From NCBI GenBank assembly GCA_029207755.1, contig JARCOQ010000002.1, positions 89,007,087-89,071,086 on the forward strand: 64,000 bases of DNA, given 5' to 3'. Shown here one piece after another: positions 37,901 to 48,000 of the stretch. The notes under the pieces were generated by a model, which was not told the DNA's origin, did not search any database, and saw only the letters and a list, made by a program, of their open reading frames with translations. How positions within the stretch are numbered: the stretch's first letter is position 1; each line of letters starts with the position of its first letter. The DNA comes from Chamaea fasciata. Taxonomy: Eukaryota > Chordata > Aves > Passeriformes > Sylviidae. The translations under genes and the position numbers were made by a program.

Positions 37901-40900
37901 AGGGAGAAGTAGTACCAATACTGAACTGGAAACATAGGTACCAGTCTGGTAAAAATGTGTACATATCAAATTTTATTATGTTTGATTTCACAACAAAACA
38001 ATGCTAGTGTCTGTTGTGTAATTTACATATGATGTACTTTCATTTGTTTAGTGTTAAATATCACATAAGCCTGTGTGGATCTGCATAAAAGTAGTATGCT
38101 GAAATTCACAGTGTCTTGGGCCCTTTTTTAAAACCATAACAGATGGTCATTATGACAAGTGTCATTCAAACTTTAAATTTATTGGGAGGCAAAAATGCTG
38201 TAGACAGGTCTCCAGTTTATTCTTGTGACTACATAAATACATTTCTTTTAAGAAAGCAGAGAAAAATCTTTGACTTTCCCCCTTTTTTTTAATAGAAAAC
38301 AGAATCATCTCATTTGGTTTCGGCAATACTGCAGGCCTGTCATTTGCAGATCTGGCATCCAAAAGTTCTGAGGAGTTTGCTTTTGGCTCAAAAGGTGAGT
38401 TCAACTAGTCTCTCAGAGAGACCTCATCTGGACTTTTGCTTCATACAGTATACCTTCTGTGCACAAAATTTCTGCTGATCATTAGAAACAACAATTTTTT
38501 GCAAGTTTTTGTCAGGAAGAAAAAAAACCAACCAACTTTTTAAACACAAAGTTTAAAATGTAACTCTCTTAATTGTAGATAAAAACTTCAAATGGGCAAA
38601 TACAGGAGCAACTGTGTTTGGAGATACCACCCGTAAAGCAGATGAAGATGAAGGTGGTAGTGATGATGAGGTAGTACATAGTGATGATATCCACTTTGAG
38701 CCAATTGTGTCCTTACCAGAGGTAAGATGACTTCTGGAATATAAAACAACATTAAAACAAGCATTTCTGCTAACACAGCAAGCTTTAAATATGTTTTGCT
38801 TAACTAACTTTGCTTTCTGTGGTGTTGTGCCCTGTTCTGCATGTTTTACACTGACTATGTTGAAGCACCTGTTGTTTTAAATCCTAGTACAGCATAGCCC
38901 TGGGGATGTGTCTGGTACCTCAGTTAAAATCTCCAACACCAATTTCTTTATAACTTGACTGAGAGTTGATCAGGATGCAAATTTGTATGTGTAGCTTGTA
39001 AGAGCTAAACCATCTATATAGCACAGCTGAAAATTAGGAAGGGGAACTGAATAACTGCTAGTGCTTATACAATTCAGCTATGGCTTTGAGTCAGTGACTT
39101 GTAAATTCAGTTCTATGAAAGCCATGCCAACTAAAAATTTTTACTCTAAGCTAGGCAAGACATTTCTAGAATCGCTAAGCAAAAAGATGTACAATTAACA
39201 TTACCTGAAGGCTGAGGGACCTAACTTGTAGTTTGAAAATAAATGTCTCTTCAAGAAGTAGGAGAACCTTCAACTTTGAAGGTAGCGTTACCACTTACTA
39301 AGTAAGACTTTACACAGTTATTCGTGTCTTGATTTGGTTTTTAGCCTAATAAATATTTCAGACTCTTTTGATGATATAGTCATATTGCCTGACCTTTCCA
39401 TAAATAATAAAACTTAACTACGGATTAAAAAAGTTATTGAGCAAGGCAAGTAGAGCACAAAGGAACAGTATGTGGTGTCCTTCAATTTGAACAGCTAGTC
39501 TGATCTATTTTGTAATGTGCTTTCAACTTTCTTTAAAGTTTGGTGTGCCTTTGCTCATCTGTGTGTCACATTATGACTTCTATGATGCTTTTCTTCTCTG
39601 CTTCCCTTTTTCAGTTTCACAAGCAGTATTTTGTCACATATTTCTACAATTCTCTCAAGTGTTGCATATCTATATGCACGTTAGAGGCCAGTAAATGCAT
39701 ACATAAAGTGAGGTGGAGATACAGCTGTCAGGCCGAAGTTTTGTATACTTGGTGTTCATTATGTTCAAATGCACACATCAAATTCTTTAACAATGTCCTA
39801 AAGGTAACTCCTGGCATTCTAACCGTACTTTGTCTTCACTTAGCGTGCACATCATTCAGAAAACCTGAAACTTGTCAGAACGCTTGATAAATTATTTGGG
39901 TTTTGTTAAAAGGAAAAAAAACCCCACACATAAAAAAATACCACCAAAACCCAACCAACCAAACCAGTCCCAAAGCAAAACCAACAGACACCCACCAGAA
40001 CTGCATGTAGCATGGTGAAGGAGGTTTGCAATGCTGTACTTGGTCTCATATAGTAGAATTTGTTGGGCTCTTAAATTCTGAAAATGTTTTACTCATTTTA
40101 GTATGATGGAGTGTTGGAGAAAAGAACGCACTGAATAATCTTCCATTAATACATCAGAATCTTCAGAAGTATATGTAAATAATTACTTAATATCTTTCTA
40201 GGAAATCACAGGTACTCAGTCTACTGTGCTTTTTTTTAGGTAGAGGTAAAATCTGGAGAAGAAGATGAAGAAATTCTCTTCAAGGAGAGGGCAAAACTTT
40301 ACAGATGGGACAGGGATGTTACTCAGTGGAAGGAGCGTGGTGTTGGTGAGATCAAAATACTCTTCCATACACAGAAGAAATACTATAGAATCCTAATGAG
40401 AAGAGACCAAGTTCTTAAAGTCTGTGCAAACCATGTTATCACCAAAGAAATGAACTTAGTGCCCTCTGATACATCAAACAATGCTTTCATTTGGACAGCC
40501 ACAGATTATGCTGGTGAGTTTCTTCACGTGGTCCGTAGTTTCTGTGTTTTGTTTTTCCCTGGAGATTATTAAAAGAAGAAACTAAACAGACCTTCTTGGA
40601 TTTTTTTTCAGATGGTGAAGTAAAAGTAGAGCAATTTGCAGTCAGATTTAAAAGCCAAGAAATGGCCAATTCTTTCAAGAAGATGTTTGAAGAATGCCAG
40701 CTAAGCTTGTCAGAACTACAAAAGGGGCACTTGTCTCTGGCAGCAGGACTGTCAAAGGACACCAACCCTGTTGTGTATTTTGAAGTTTCTGCTGATAATG
40801 AACCTTTAGGACACATAACCATGGAACTGTTTGCAAATATTGTACCTCGAACTGCTGAAAATTTCAGAGCCCTGTGCACAGGAGAGAAAGGATTTGGATT

Positions 40901-43476
40901 CAAGAACTCCCGCTTTCACAGAATAGTCACAGACTTTGTGTGTCAGGTAAGTATAAAAGGAAGACTCTTCACAGAGAGAATGAGATGCATCTTAACTAAC
41001 AATGGCATTTCAAAAAATGACTTTGCAGTGTAGCACATTCTTGTTGGCAGCATGGATCCACTGTGCATGATAGTCTCATCTGTCCTTTCCCTACAAGGAG
41101 ATGAGAAATGGTGGAAGGAGCACATGCTACCCTAAGATTCTTTTCACCTGCCAGTAGCTCATGCTTCAGTGTTTCCTAGTTGGTATCATGTCAGGGTGGA
41201 AGAAAAAAAATGAAGGGGAGTCCTCCTACAATAGACAAGGGGCCTGTTGCTAAACAGGAACACCAAGGAAAGTAGGCATTCCCAAAATTACCATTCATCC
41301 TTCTCTCTCTCTCCAGAGAAGAACTTCTGTATGCGGACCTGTTAGGAACGCTTTTTCCAGGCTTCTTGGACTTTAAAGTATGCTTTGTATTTCAAATAAA
41401 GTGCACTTTAAAACTGATATTCCAAGTATCATAGATGTCAGGTTTCAATCTAAAACAAGTCTTCTAGATGCAATTATCACACAGTGGCCTGTTTCCTAAA
41501 ACATCAGATTTTGTGCTGAGAGCATCAGCCTGCAGTACGTCTGTAACCCCAGGTCGACAGTGTTGGTTTTAAACCTCTGTGTGCGTTCAGTGGCACTTGC
41601 AAGTTCATAAGTGCTGGAGGCTTAGGAGATTGATCATAGCTCAGATAGACCTTTCTTAAAATTCTCATCCCTAGTTCACTGAGTTTTAGTAACTTGGAAC
41701 ATGTAAAATGAAGCAACATCAGTACATGCTATGCTAATGATCTGCATGTCACTACATCCCCAAAGATGAGGCATGTAAATGGCTTTCTACAAGCCCAGAT
41801 GAATACAGTAATACAGGAAAATGATACGCAAAAGTAATAGGAAGGATATCAGCCTGTTGGAGCGAGTCCAGAGAAGGGCCAAGACTTTTAAGAAGGATGG
41901 AGCACTGGTCCTAGGAGGAAAGGCCTAAGAGAATTGAATTTGTTCATCCTGGGAAAGAGAAAGCTTAGGAGTGATGTAATGGTGTCACTCCAGAGCATGT
42001 AGGGAACCTACCAGAAAGATGGAGGGAAACATTTTTACAAGAGCATGTAGTTACAGGGGATGGGGGGAATGGCTTCTAGGTAAAAGAGAGTAGGTGTAGA
42101 CTAGATGTTAGGAGGAATTTGTTTGCTGTGAGGGTGGTGAGACACTGGAGAAGTTGTAGATGCCCTATCCCTGTCAGTGTTCTAGGCAATGCTGGATGGA
42201 GCTCTGAGCAACCTGGTCCTAGTTCTAGGTGTCCCTGCCCATGGCAGGGGAGTTGGAACTGGATGATCTTAAAGGTCCTTTCCAACATAAACCATTCTGT
42301 AATAGTATATGAATGGCTTGTTACCAGAATAAAATATTAGCCTGTCTTTTGATTAGCTATCTATGTATATCTGAAGTATGCACTTCATGGCTCTTTTGTT
42401 AAACCTTCATGCCTTTCTGATAAACTCATTTAGGATTAAAGCTTATTTCAGGATATTCCACATTTATAAAGGAGCAGACTTTCTTTTAAAACAGTTAACT
42501 CCACCATGTGTGCCTTGACAAAGGGAGTTTTTATCATATTACATGAGTATATTTTAAGTTTGCTCTGCTTTACCTGAACTTTCTTGAGGTAAGGTGAGAA
42601 GCTCTTCAATGAGAACTTAAGGCTGCACAGCTACAATTTACACTGTCTGTCACCTTTATGTGTATATTCAAATTATCAGGAACCAGAAGTTTGCTACCTT
42701 CTAGAAAGATAAGACACCATGCTGCTTAATCAGTTATGTGGCAAAGCTGTATGGAATTACTGCTCACTGCTATGTTAACCTTTTTCAGGTGATTAATCCT
42801 GTGCCTGCAGGGACTAAGCAAGGACAGGCCTTCAATGAGATAATGCAGGTCTAGGCAGCTTCCAGGGCCAAGTGATGCCAGCAGTAGGAAAGGCAGGCCT
42901 AGAGGAATGTCACCATGAGGAGCAGGAAGATAAAATGCTGTGTTTGGAATAAACAAGGGATAAACCTTCTACTACTGCTTCGTTTACCATGAACAAACCT
43001 GCTGAAGCTGGGGAAGCCCTACATCTAAGCAGATATTGATACTTGTGAAAATGAAAAATGAGCTCCTCCAAAACAAAGTCATTATTGTTGAAAGGAAATA
43101 ACGATTTTTGGGTTATGTTTTGGGACTTGTCAATTAATGCTGTGTCTGTTTTGTTTTTTTTTTATTTTAGGGAGGAGATATAACTAACCATGATGGAACA
43201 GGTGGACGGTCAATTTATGGAACAGCATTTGAAGATGAGAATTTCATAGTGAAACACACTGGTCCTGGATTGTTGTCAATGGCAAATAAGGGCAGGGATA
43301 CAAATAATTCTCAGTTCTTCATAACACTTAAAAAAGCAGAACACTTGGACTTCAAACATGTGGTATTTGGATTTGTGAAAGATGGAATGGATGTTGTGAA
43401 AAAGATCGAATCTTTTGGTTCTCCTAAAGGGCTAGTAAACGGAAGAATTGTCATTACAGACTGTGGGCAAATATAG
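10622..43476 (+). CDS. RANBP2: RANBP2 (Nup358) nucleoporin, complete coding region, 29 exons
   Basis: Seen: 29 exons whose phases all join, summing to 8925 coding bases (2974 residues plus stop). Human is about 3224 residues, also with 29 exons (from memory). Domain order: N-terminal TPR/alpha-helical region (about 1-900), RanBD1 (1163-1305), zinc fingers (about 1397-1550), RanBD2 (1756-1893), RanBD3 (2053-2188), IR1/IR2 SUMO-E3 region (2359-2513), RanBD4 (about 2645-2805) and a cyclophilin domain (2812-2974). FG motifs are scattered between domains. Known: Nup358 forms the cytoplasmic filaments of the nuclear pore, binds RanGTP and SUMO1-RanGAP1-UBC9, and aids import and mRNP remodelling. 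The shortfall against human is mostly missing zinc fingers. Confidence 0.97.
10960..11082 (+). mobile_element. CR1 LINE 3' terminal fragment, sense
   Basis: CTGGAGACACTCAAACCCCA, then TATTGGACTAGATGATCTTC, AGAGGTCTCTTC and a final GATATTCTGTGAG reproduce the last about 120 bases of CR1 on the + strand. It begins at the downstream edge of the CpG island inside RANBP2 intron 1. Confidence 0.8.
11083..13099 (+). other. RANBP2 intron 1, remainder
   Basis: AT-rich intron sequence with a near-duplicated TTCCCGAGTTTCG phrase around 11338-11375. I see no repeat family, exon or RNA gene that I can support. Confidence 0.5.
13100..24042 (+). CDS. RANBP2: RANBP2 exons 2-19: TPR and alpha-helical N-terminal region
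   Basis: Exons: 13100-13167, 13703-13814, 14630-14782, 15601-15831, 16268-16413, 17838-18030, 18743-18833, 19705-19914, 20436-20614, 20702-20877, 21190-21313, 21652-21813, 22137-22274, 22365-22511, 22944-23126, 23209-23292, 23638-23770 and 23945-24042. Exons 2-4 encode the TPR-like stretch ([19 protein letters not shown], then [20 protein letters not shown]). Later exons hold the long helical domain ([25 protein letters not shown]). In the family the TPR part anchors Nup358 at the pore and contacts other nucleoporins. Every junction is GT-AG except intron 18, which starts GCAAGT at 23771. Similarity to human is high and no frame break was found. Confidence 0.94.
19944..20002. repeat. Intronic hairpin: 12-bp plus 7-bp inverted repeat
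   Basis: TTTGTGTACCAG (19944-19955) pairs exactly with CTGGTACACAAA (19991-20002), and inside it CCTCTTC (19958-19964) pairs with GAAGAGG (19979-19985). The 14-base loop is TGCAAATACTTGTG. The motif CAAATACTTGT occurs both in the loop and just across the right arm end. It lies in RANBP2 intron 9, 30 bases past the donor. It could be a degraded inverted-repeat element or an incidental fold. Confidence 0.75.
24565..28936 (+). CDS. RANBP2: RANBP2 exon 20: RanBD1, zinc fingers, RanBD2, RanBD3
   Basis: A single open 4372-base exon (acceptor AG at 24563-24564, donor GTGAGT at 28937). Its order is a Pro/FG-rich linker ([16 protein letters not shown]), RanBD1 at about 25350-25775 ([20 protein letters not shown]), three RanBP2-type zinc fingers at about 26040-26520, an FG-rich linker, RanBD2 at about 27127-27540 ([20 protein letters not shown]) and RanBD3 at about 28018-28425 ([20 protein letters not shown]). 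Acidic patches precede each RanBD ([26 protein letters not shown]). Each RanBD keeps the WKERG motif and the CANH phrase of family members. RanBDs bind Ran-GTP released from exportins. The ancestral large exon is retained as in mammals. Confidence 0.97.
26040..26520 (+). other. RANBP2: Three-finger RanBP2-type zinc-finger array
   Basis: Fingers: [20 protein letters not shown] (from 26053), [20 protein letters not shown] (from 26239) and [20 protein letters not shown] (from 26443). All have the W-x-C-x2-C-x10-C-x2-C pattern, and the repeat period is about 65 residues including linkers. The array binds RanGDP and COPI/exportin partners in mammals, where I recall about eight fingers. Confidence 0.93.
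28937..34535 (+). other. RANBP2 intron 20 (5.6 kb)
   Basis: The largest RANBP2 intron here. Apart from the solo LTR at 31330-31900 it is AT-rich sequence in which I recognise no exon, RNA gene or repeat family. Polypyrimidine runs occur near 34338-34352 before the exon 21 acceptor. Confidence 0.6.
31330..31900 (+). mobile_element. Avian ERV-type solo LTR, sense orientation
   Basis: About 570 bases begin TGTTCTGGTTTTGGCTGGGG and end near TTAATCCACA, with internal blocks I know from a widespread avian ERVL-like LTR family: GTAGCTGGTACAGTGCTG, TACCCTAAGTCAAGGACTTT, GGGATATTCCACACCATAGA, CATGCTCAGTTTGTAAACTG, TATTATTATTATATG and ACTAAACTGTTCTTATCTCA. No gag/pol/env sequence adjoins it, so it is a solo LTR. 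The usual TATA position reads TTGTAAA. The five bases on each side do not match (GTTCT versus CCAGT if the ends are right), so no target-site duplication is visible. Confidence 0.75.
34536..37815 (+). CDS. RANBP2: RANBP2 exons 21-24: IR1/IR2 SUMO E3 region and linker
   Basis: Exons 34536-34709, 36035-36127, 36990-37186 and 37587-37815. Exon 21 encodes IR1 with an intact SUMO-binding core ([11 protein letters not shown]) and the hydrophobic [12 protein letters not shown] segment. Exon 22 continues [16 protein letters not shown]. Exon 23 is the position of IR2 but reads [17 protein letters not shown], then [17 protein letters not shown]: the outer framework aligns with human IR2 while the IIVWE and FF positions are gone. 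Exon 24 is a Ser/Glu-rich linker with PVDLS at 37761-37775. In mammals IR1-M-IR2 binds UBC9 and SUMO1-RanGAP1 and gives E3 activity. The acceptor of exon 23 is a CAGCAG tandem, and I used the upstream AG. Confidence 0.93.
34771..35252 (+). mobile_element. CR1 LINE 3' end, sense, in RANBP2 intron 21
   Basis: Consensus CR1 blocks in order: GCAGCCCCACCTTGAGTAGG, GAGGGGTGACCTCATCACAG, ACTTCCTCAAGGGCACCAGC, AGAGGGTGGTCCTGGAACAG, GCTCCCCAGGACAG and ATGGGTCCCTTCCAACTTGA. The open frame across it is relic sequence, not a host gene. Confidence 0.9.
38296..40946 (+). CDS. RANBP2: RANBP2 exons 25-28: FG segment, RanBD4, start of cyclophilin domain
   Basis: Exons 38296-38394, 38579-38721, 40240-40513 and 40612-40946. 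Exon 25 has FG motifs ([19 protein letters not shown]). Exon 26 enters the acidic lead-in ([20 protein letters not shown]). Exons 27 and 28 form RanBD4 ([28 protein letters not shown]). Exon 28 then starts the cyclophilin domain ([19 protein letters not shown], with [15 protein letters not shown] and FHRI). All junctions keep phase. Confidence 0.95.
39911..39992. repeat. A/C-rich low-complexity tract
   Basis: Runs of AAAACCCC, CCAAAACCC, AACCAACCAAACC and similar in RANBP2 intron 26, with almost no G or T. It is a simple-sequence tract with no coding signal. Confidence 0.75.
40947..43170 (+). other. RANBP2 intron 28
   Basis: 2.2 kb between the two cyclophilin exons. The CR1 copy at 41851-42305 is its only recognisable content. 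The rest is unassigned AT-rich sequence. Confidence 0.6.
41851..42305 (+). mobile_element. CR1 LINE 3' end, sense
   Basis: AGCCTGTTGGAGCGAGTCCA, AGAAGGGCCAAGAC, GACTAGATGTTAGGAGGAAT, TGAGGGTGGTGAGACACTGG and GGATGATCTTAAAGGTCCTT follow CR1 order and end at CCATTCTGTAATAG. It is moderately diverged. Confidence 0.88.
43171..43476 (+). CDS. RANBP2: RANBP2 exon 29: C-terminal cyclophilin domain and stop
   Basis: It begins [17 protein letters not shown] and ends [11 protein letters not shown] with TAG at 43474-43476. With exon 28 it completes a cyclophilin fold ([35 protein letters not shown]). The catalytic Arg is in exon 28 (FHRI) and Gln in CQGGD. The QFF phrase carries Phe where I recall human Nup358 having Val, and the cyclophilin-A Trp position is His, as in other Nup358 proteins. 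Confidence 0.97.
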   Translation, partial: GGDITNHDGTGGRSIYGTAFEDENFIVKHTGPGLLSMANKGRDTNNSQFFITLKKAEHLDFKHVVFGFVKDGMDVVKKIESFGSPKGLVNGRIVITDCGQI

Positions 43477-43641
43477 AATTATTTCTTTGAGTATACAAAT
43501 GTTTTAGCAGTATAAATCAGTACTTAGATGTTATTGACTAATTATTTCAACTTCTTAAAATGGACACTTTGGATGTATAAATGTAAAATTACAGGCTATA
43601 GTTGAATTTTTTTATGTGTTCTAATTGATTTTTGCATGGTA

Positions 43642-43647
43642 AATAAA
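43642..43647 (+). terminator. RANBP2 polyA signal AATAAA
   Basis: AATAAA lies 166 bases after the stop, followed by GTGTATTTGTGTTATC at about 43670-43685, a fitting GU-rich downstream element. A second AATAAA is at 43742-43747. Confidence 0.75.
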
Positions 43648-44320
43648 CTTCAGGCACTGGCATATTTCAGGTGTATTTGTGTTATCCTGACATATTTGTA
43701 TTAAGTGTCAAATTTTAAAAATTAAATCCTAGTCTTGTTAAAATAAATGTCTTGTCTTCACTTTGGTTTGTTTAAAAGGAAATAACTTGCATAACTTGGT
43801 TCTTGCTCTCAGGAAGCTCTTTTGAATATACAGATTGTAGATGCAAATTGCTGGACAGTGCACTGAAGTCCTTAGAAAGTTAATGGGTATTCCAGTGTGC
43901 AGAAGGCAGGCTGAACTTAGGTTGGATGTTGGTTTGTTCTGTCTGCTTGGTTTTTAAATGATTGATCAATGTTTTGCTAGAGCAATATGCCAACTTTTTT
44001 TTTTTTGTACTTAAACGGTTTCTAAAAAACTTGGCTTAATGAAAAACATTTACTTAACACTGGGATTTTACCTGACATACTTTAAGTATAACCCTCTGAC
44101 TCTGCTCAGTGCTTATTTGCTGTGGTTAACTTCTCTGACCTTGCTGCAGGCTCTTGCTTGTGTATTCCAGCGTGCTTCTACCTTTTACAACTTTGCTTCT
44201 CAAGAGTGAGTATGCACAGGGAAATGAGGGATTTACTTAAACTGATACTCTACAACATGCATTTAGCTTAGCTTTATTTGGGGGGTTATTTTTTTATTTT
44301 TAAAGGATGGCAGAAATACA

Positions 44321-44605
44321 TCCTCAGGGACCTTCCCCCGCTCTCTACAACCTCTCAAAGGAGCCTGGAGCTAGGGCTGGTTCGGCCTCTTCTCCCAGGC
44401 AACAGGACAAGACAATAGGACATAGACTTACGCTGTGTGAGGGGAGGTTTAGGTAGGACAGCAGGAGGCGTTTTTTTCCCAGAAAGGCTGACACGGCATG
44501 GGCGGCCCAGGGCCGTGTTGGAATCACCGTCGCTGCAGGTGTTTAAGGAGGTGGCCCTGAGTGGTCCAGTTGCCAGAGTGCTGGACGCGGCGCTGTCAGG
44601 CCTCG
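44321..44605 (+). mobile_element. CR1 LINE fragment, sense, upstream of CCDC138 CpG island
   Basis: CR1-like blocks in order: GGCAACAGGACAAGACAATA, TGTGAGGGGAGGTTTAGGTA, a TTTTTTTCCCAGAAAG segment, TTGGAATCACCGTCGCTGCA and GGTGTTTAAGGAGGTGG. It lacks the last terminal motif and runs into the GC-rich promoter. Confidence 0.75.
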
Positions 44606-44639
44606 CTGTGCCGGGGGTGGAGAGGAGCGCTGCTTGGTG

Positions 44640-45080
44640 TTGATGGTGACGATGTTGTGTGCCCGCCCCGCCAGCCCCGAGCGGCGGCTCGCCCTGCCCT
44701 GCCCTGCCCTGCCCGCCCGGGCCGGCCCCGAGCGCGCCTGCGCGGCTGCTGGCGGTTGCTTCGAGCGCGGCGGTGCCGCCATGGCGGGCCCGGGGCTACA
44801 GCGGCGCGGCTCGCCCGGGCCGGCGGGGGTGAGACGGGGCCGGGGCCGGGGCGGGCGGCCCGCGGGGAGGAGCAGGAGGCGCAGAAAAGCCATTTCCTCC
44901 TCGCCGCGTCCCTGAAGCGTTCGCAGGAGATGGAGGGCGGGGGGCCTGTCCGCTCCCTCGGGGTTCATTGTGAGCGCCGTGCTGTTGCGTTCCCGGGCAG
45001 TGCGAGACTAAAGTGGGGTTTAAACAGACTTGAGGTGGTTACGTGCTCTTGCCGCTCCTGTCCCGGACGCCGCGCTCCGA
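44640..45080 (+). promoter_or_regulatory. CpG-island promoter of CCDC138
   Basis: CpG-dense sequence surrounds exon 1, with a short tandem (CCCTG units at about 44695-44714) and GC boxes (GGGGCGGG near 44847). GCCGCCATGG at 44775-44784 is an ideal Kozak context and also resembles a YY1-type element over the start codon. The start is only 1.3 kb past the RANBP2 stop. Confidence 0.8.
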
Positions 45081-48000
45081 TCGCCTTCGAGCTGAGGTGC
45101 TGAAGAGTCATCCTTGTCTGAGCAGGAAATTTCCCTGGAAATTGCAATTCCAGATTCTGTGCGGTACCAAGATACAGTTTAGCGTGTCGTTTTTGCCTAA
45201 GACCTGGTGCCTGCCAGTTGAGTGAGAAAATATGTGAATCCTCTTGGGAGTATATTAAAATTTTATGAAATATATGTAACAGGATAACTTTTTTTTTTTG
45301 CCCCCACAGTATTTGACAGCCTTACTTAGGATGTGTTCGATGCGTTTGTGATAATTTTTTTTTTTTTTTTTTTTTTTTTGTAAAGCTTAATGATTAACTC
45401 GGTTGTGAGAGAGCAGGAAATGGTTCCATATCCAGTCAATCAGGAATCAAACCCATGGTTCATTAGAGACTGCTGCAATGACCAGACAGTTAATTAGGAT
45501 GGGTATCATCCGCTTGCCAGGGTTCGGCAATGAGATTTTATACCGGAGGAGATCTTTGGTCTCAGTTGAGTGAACTGTATTGTGGTTTCTCACTTTCTAT
45601 TACTTTTGCTGACAAGTCAAAACTGATCTGCCTAAAAACTCAGCAGCGAAGACCCTTCCCCCGTGCTGGTGTTTCAAAAGCCTTTGATACTTAGTAGAAG
45701 TACTTGCTGGCCAGCCAACTTTATTTGCCTGAATTATGTTTGTCTTTCAGTGAAGCAAATGTTTGCAGTTGTTTTCATGCATCTGTGTTCCCTAGGTCAA
45801 ATATTTCCAGTGTGTCCGGGGGATAATAGACCTTAAAGTGCTCAAAGTCATGCTGCAGCAGAAATCATATGGTGGAAAAATACCCATGAGCAAACAAAGA
45901 CTGGGAGAGATTCAAAGTGGGTTTGAGTTAGGTACATAGTTGGATTGGAATACTGAGTTATTCCTGGAGTCATCAAATGAATACAAAACCCAGCCTTTTT
46001 TTCCTTAGGAAAAGTGGCTTACCATTTTAGGATCAGGAACCATCCCAAATGTGATGTGAAGATTTTGAGTTTTTAGCAGCTAAAATCAGCTTGTATGTGC
46101 CCTTAGTTCCTGCAGACGAATTTGCAACTTGAATAGCATTTGATGGTGTTCTAGATTCTCTGGGGAATTTTTCTTGGGGAATATTCTGCTTGGAACTGCA
46201 GAACTGTACTTTAAGGAAAAGCAACTTTTAAAACTCATTTTTAAAAGACTGTTACTGAGGCTTTAATGTTTGCAAGGAAGAAAATGTTCTATGTGTTTGT
46301 GAGCTTTGTTATTTCATTAAAAATTGGCCATTCAAGGGCAGGAAAATACAGCAGTTGATCGCTTGATCTAGAGCATAGCAGAGAGATGCTGTGAAACAAG
46401 ATCATGAGAGCTGCCTTGAGTCTGATATTTTCTATTGTGCATTTAATAGATTTTGCTTGTAGCCTAAAATTTCTGTCACTCACTTCTTTAGTATGTAGAT
46501 ATAAATAAGTAAGAAAAACTAAAGCAGGAAACTTTGGTAAAAAAGCCTAGATATGAAGGTAGATGGCACTGTTTCCATGATTACCTAATTCTACCTTCAT
46601 GCCTTTATTTTAGGCACTGTCTTCTTAGTGCTTTATAGTTTCACAAATATTCTAACATATAACACTCCAAGTATTTTGCTTTTAGACTGTAGAGAATATA
46701 TTTGCCGCTTTATGTTAATATGAGATCATTTACATGTATTATTTAAAAAGCCCACCTCCCTTTTCAAAGCCAGTAGTTCGTAGTTAGAATTCTGTCACAA
46801 GATGCGACAGTTTAACTGTTAAACCTGCAAGTTGAAACATACTTTTTCCATGAAAATTCTGACTGGAGTGCAGTGGTTTTATGCTTTCTTGTAGGATTGC
46901 TTCTCAGGAGCATTGCATACCAAATGTCAAAGCAGAAGCTCCCCAGCCTACAAAGGTAATACAAGGCAATGGTGCTTTGATATCTTTTACAGGGAAAATA
47001 TATACTAAAGCTGTGTTATTCCTAAATTTATTTAGTTTTGTACTGCCTCATTTTAAATAGATAGGTAAATTTGTTCAGGGGGTTGTGATACCTGGAAGCC
47101 AGCCTGGGAATGGTAACAAGTAAAGAGCACAAAGGATGTTTTGGAACAATGCTTCACAGCCTGTTTAAGTCCTGCTTGAATTAGCTGATAGCAGTTCACT
47201 TCATAATGCATGTGTTTAGCTTTAATTTAAGGATACATAAATGTAATATTTAGAGTGCATTTGGTCTCTTTGAGAAGCTGGTGCATGGGGACAGCAGGCT
47301 AAATCAATGTATTTGTCAGACTTCAGTTACAGAAAAATTTCTATAGGCAGACAAGCTTTAAAATTTCAGAAAGACAAATCTGATGTGAAAGCTAAATAAT
47401 TCTTACTGTGGCTTAAACTGTTATAATTAAGTTCATAATTCATCAGGTTGCATCAGTGGTGGTTTTGGTTCCTAAACCTATGTGATAAGTATTTCTAATA
47501 AGTCCTTATTGATTTCTTAATGCCAGCTTCTCAAATGCAAAATAAAATTGTTGCAATTTTTTGTAGTTCAGGTGACACCGACAGCTCACTGAAAAATATA
47601 ACTATTTCTTTATCAAATTGTTCTTTAGAGTCAGAATTTACTGAAACTGGAAGAGAGAACAGATCAGATCATGATTTCCGAAAAAGTTTGAATGACTGGG
47701 ATTGGTAGGAAGTGTTTTTATTTCTCTGTTATTATTTATTTTCTCTAATAATCCAGATAAATGACAAATAAACAATGTTATTTGGACCGTGCAAAAGTTG
47801 GTTTAAGTTTCTTGCTAAGTAAAGAGTTGTTTGTGGCCGATTTATGACATAATGAGGATGCTGATTTTGATGAGGAATATTGTTTCACTTTCTAATCTAA
47901 TCTGTGTATGTTGGAATTGCTAAGGGGATACGGGAATGACGTAAACTGAACTAGGTAATAAAAAAAATTACTAGGAGGAAAGTGAATAGCCCAGAGTGAT

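Noticed and set aside
44543..45103. Frames of 141-180 codons across the CCDC138 CpG island
   Set aside because: Same composition artefact. Only the frame holding ATG 44781 joins properly to the downstream exons.
45440..45480. tRNA-like B box on the minus strand (GGTTTGATTCC)
   Set aside because: No A box at the right spacing and no cloverleaf stems could be drawn.
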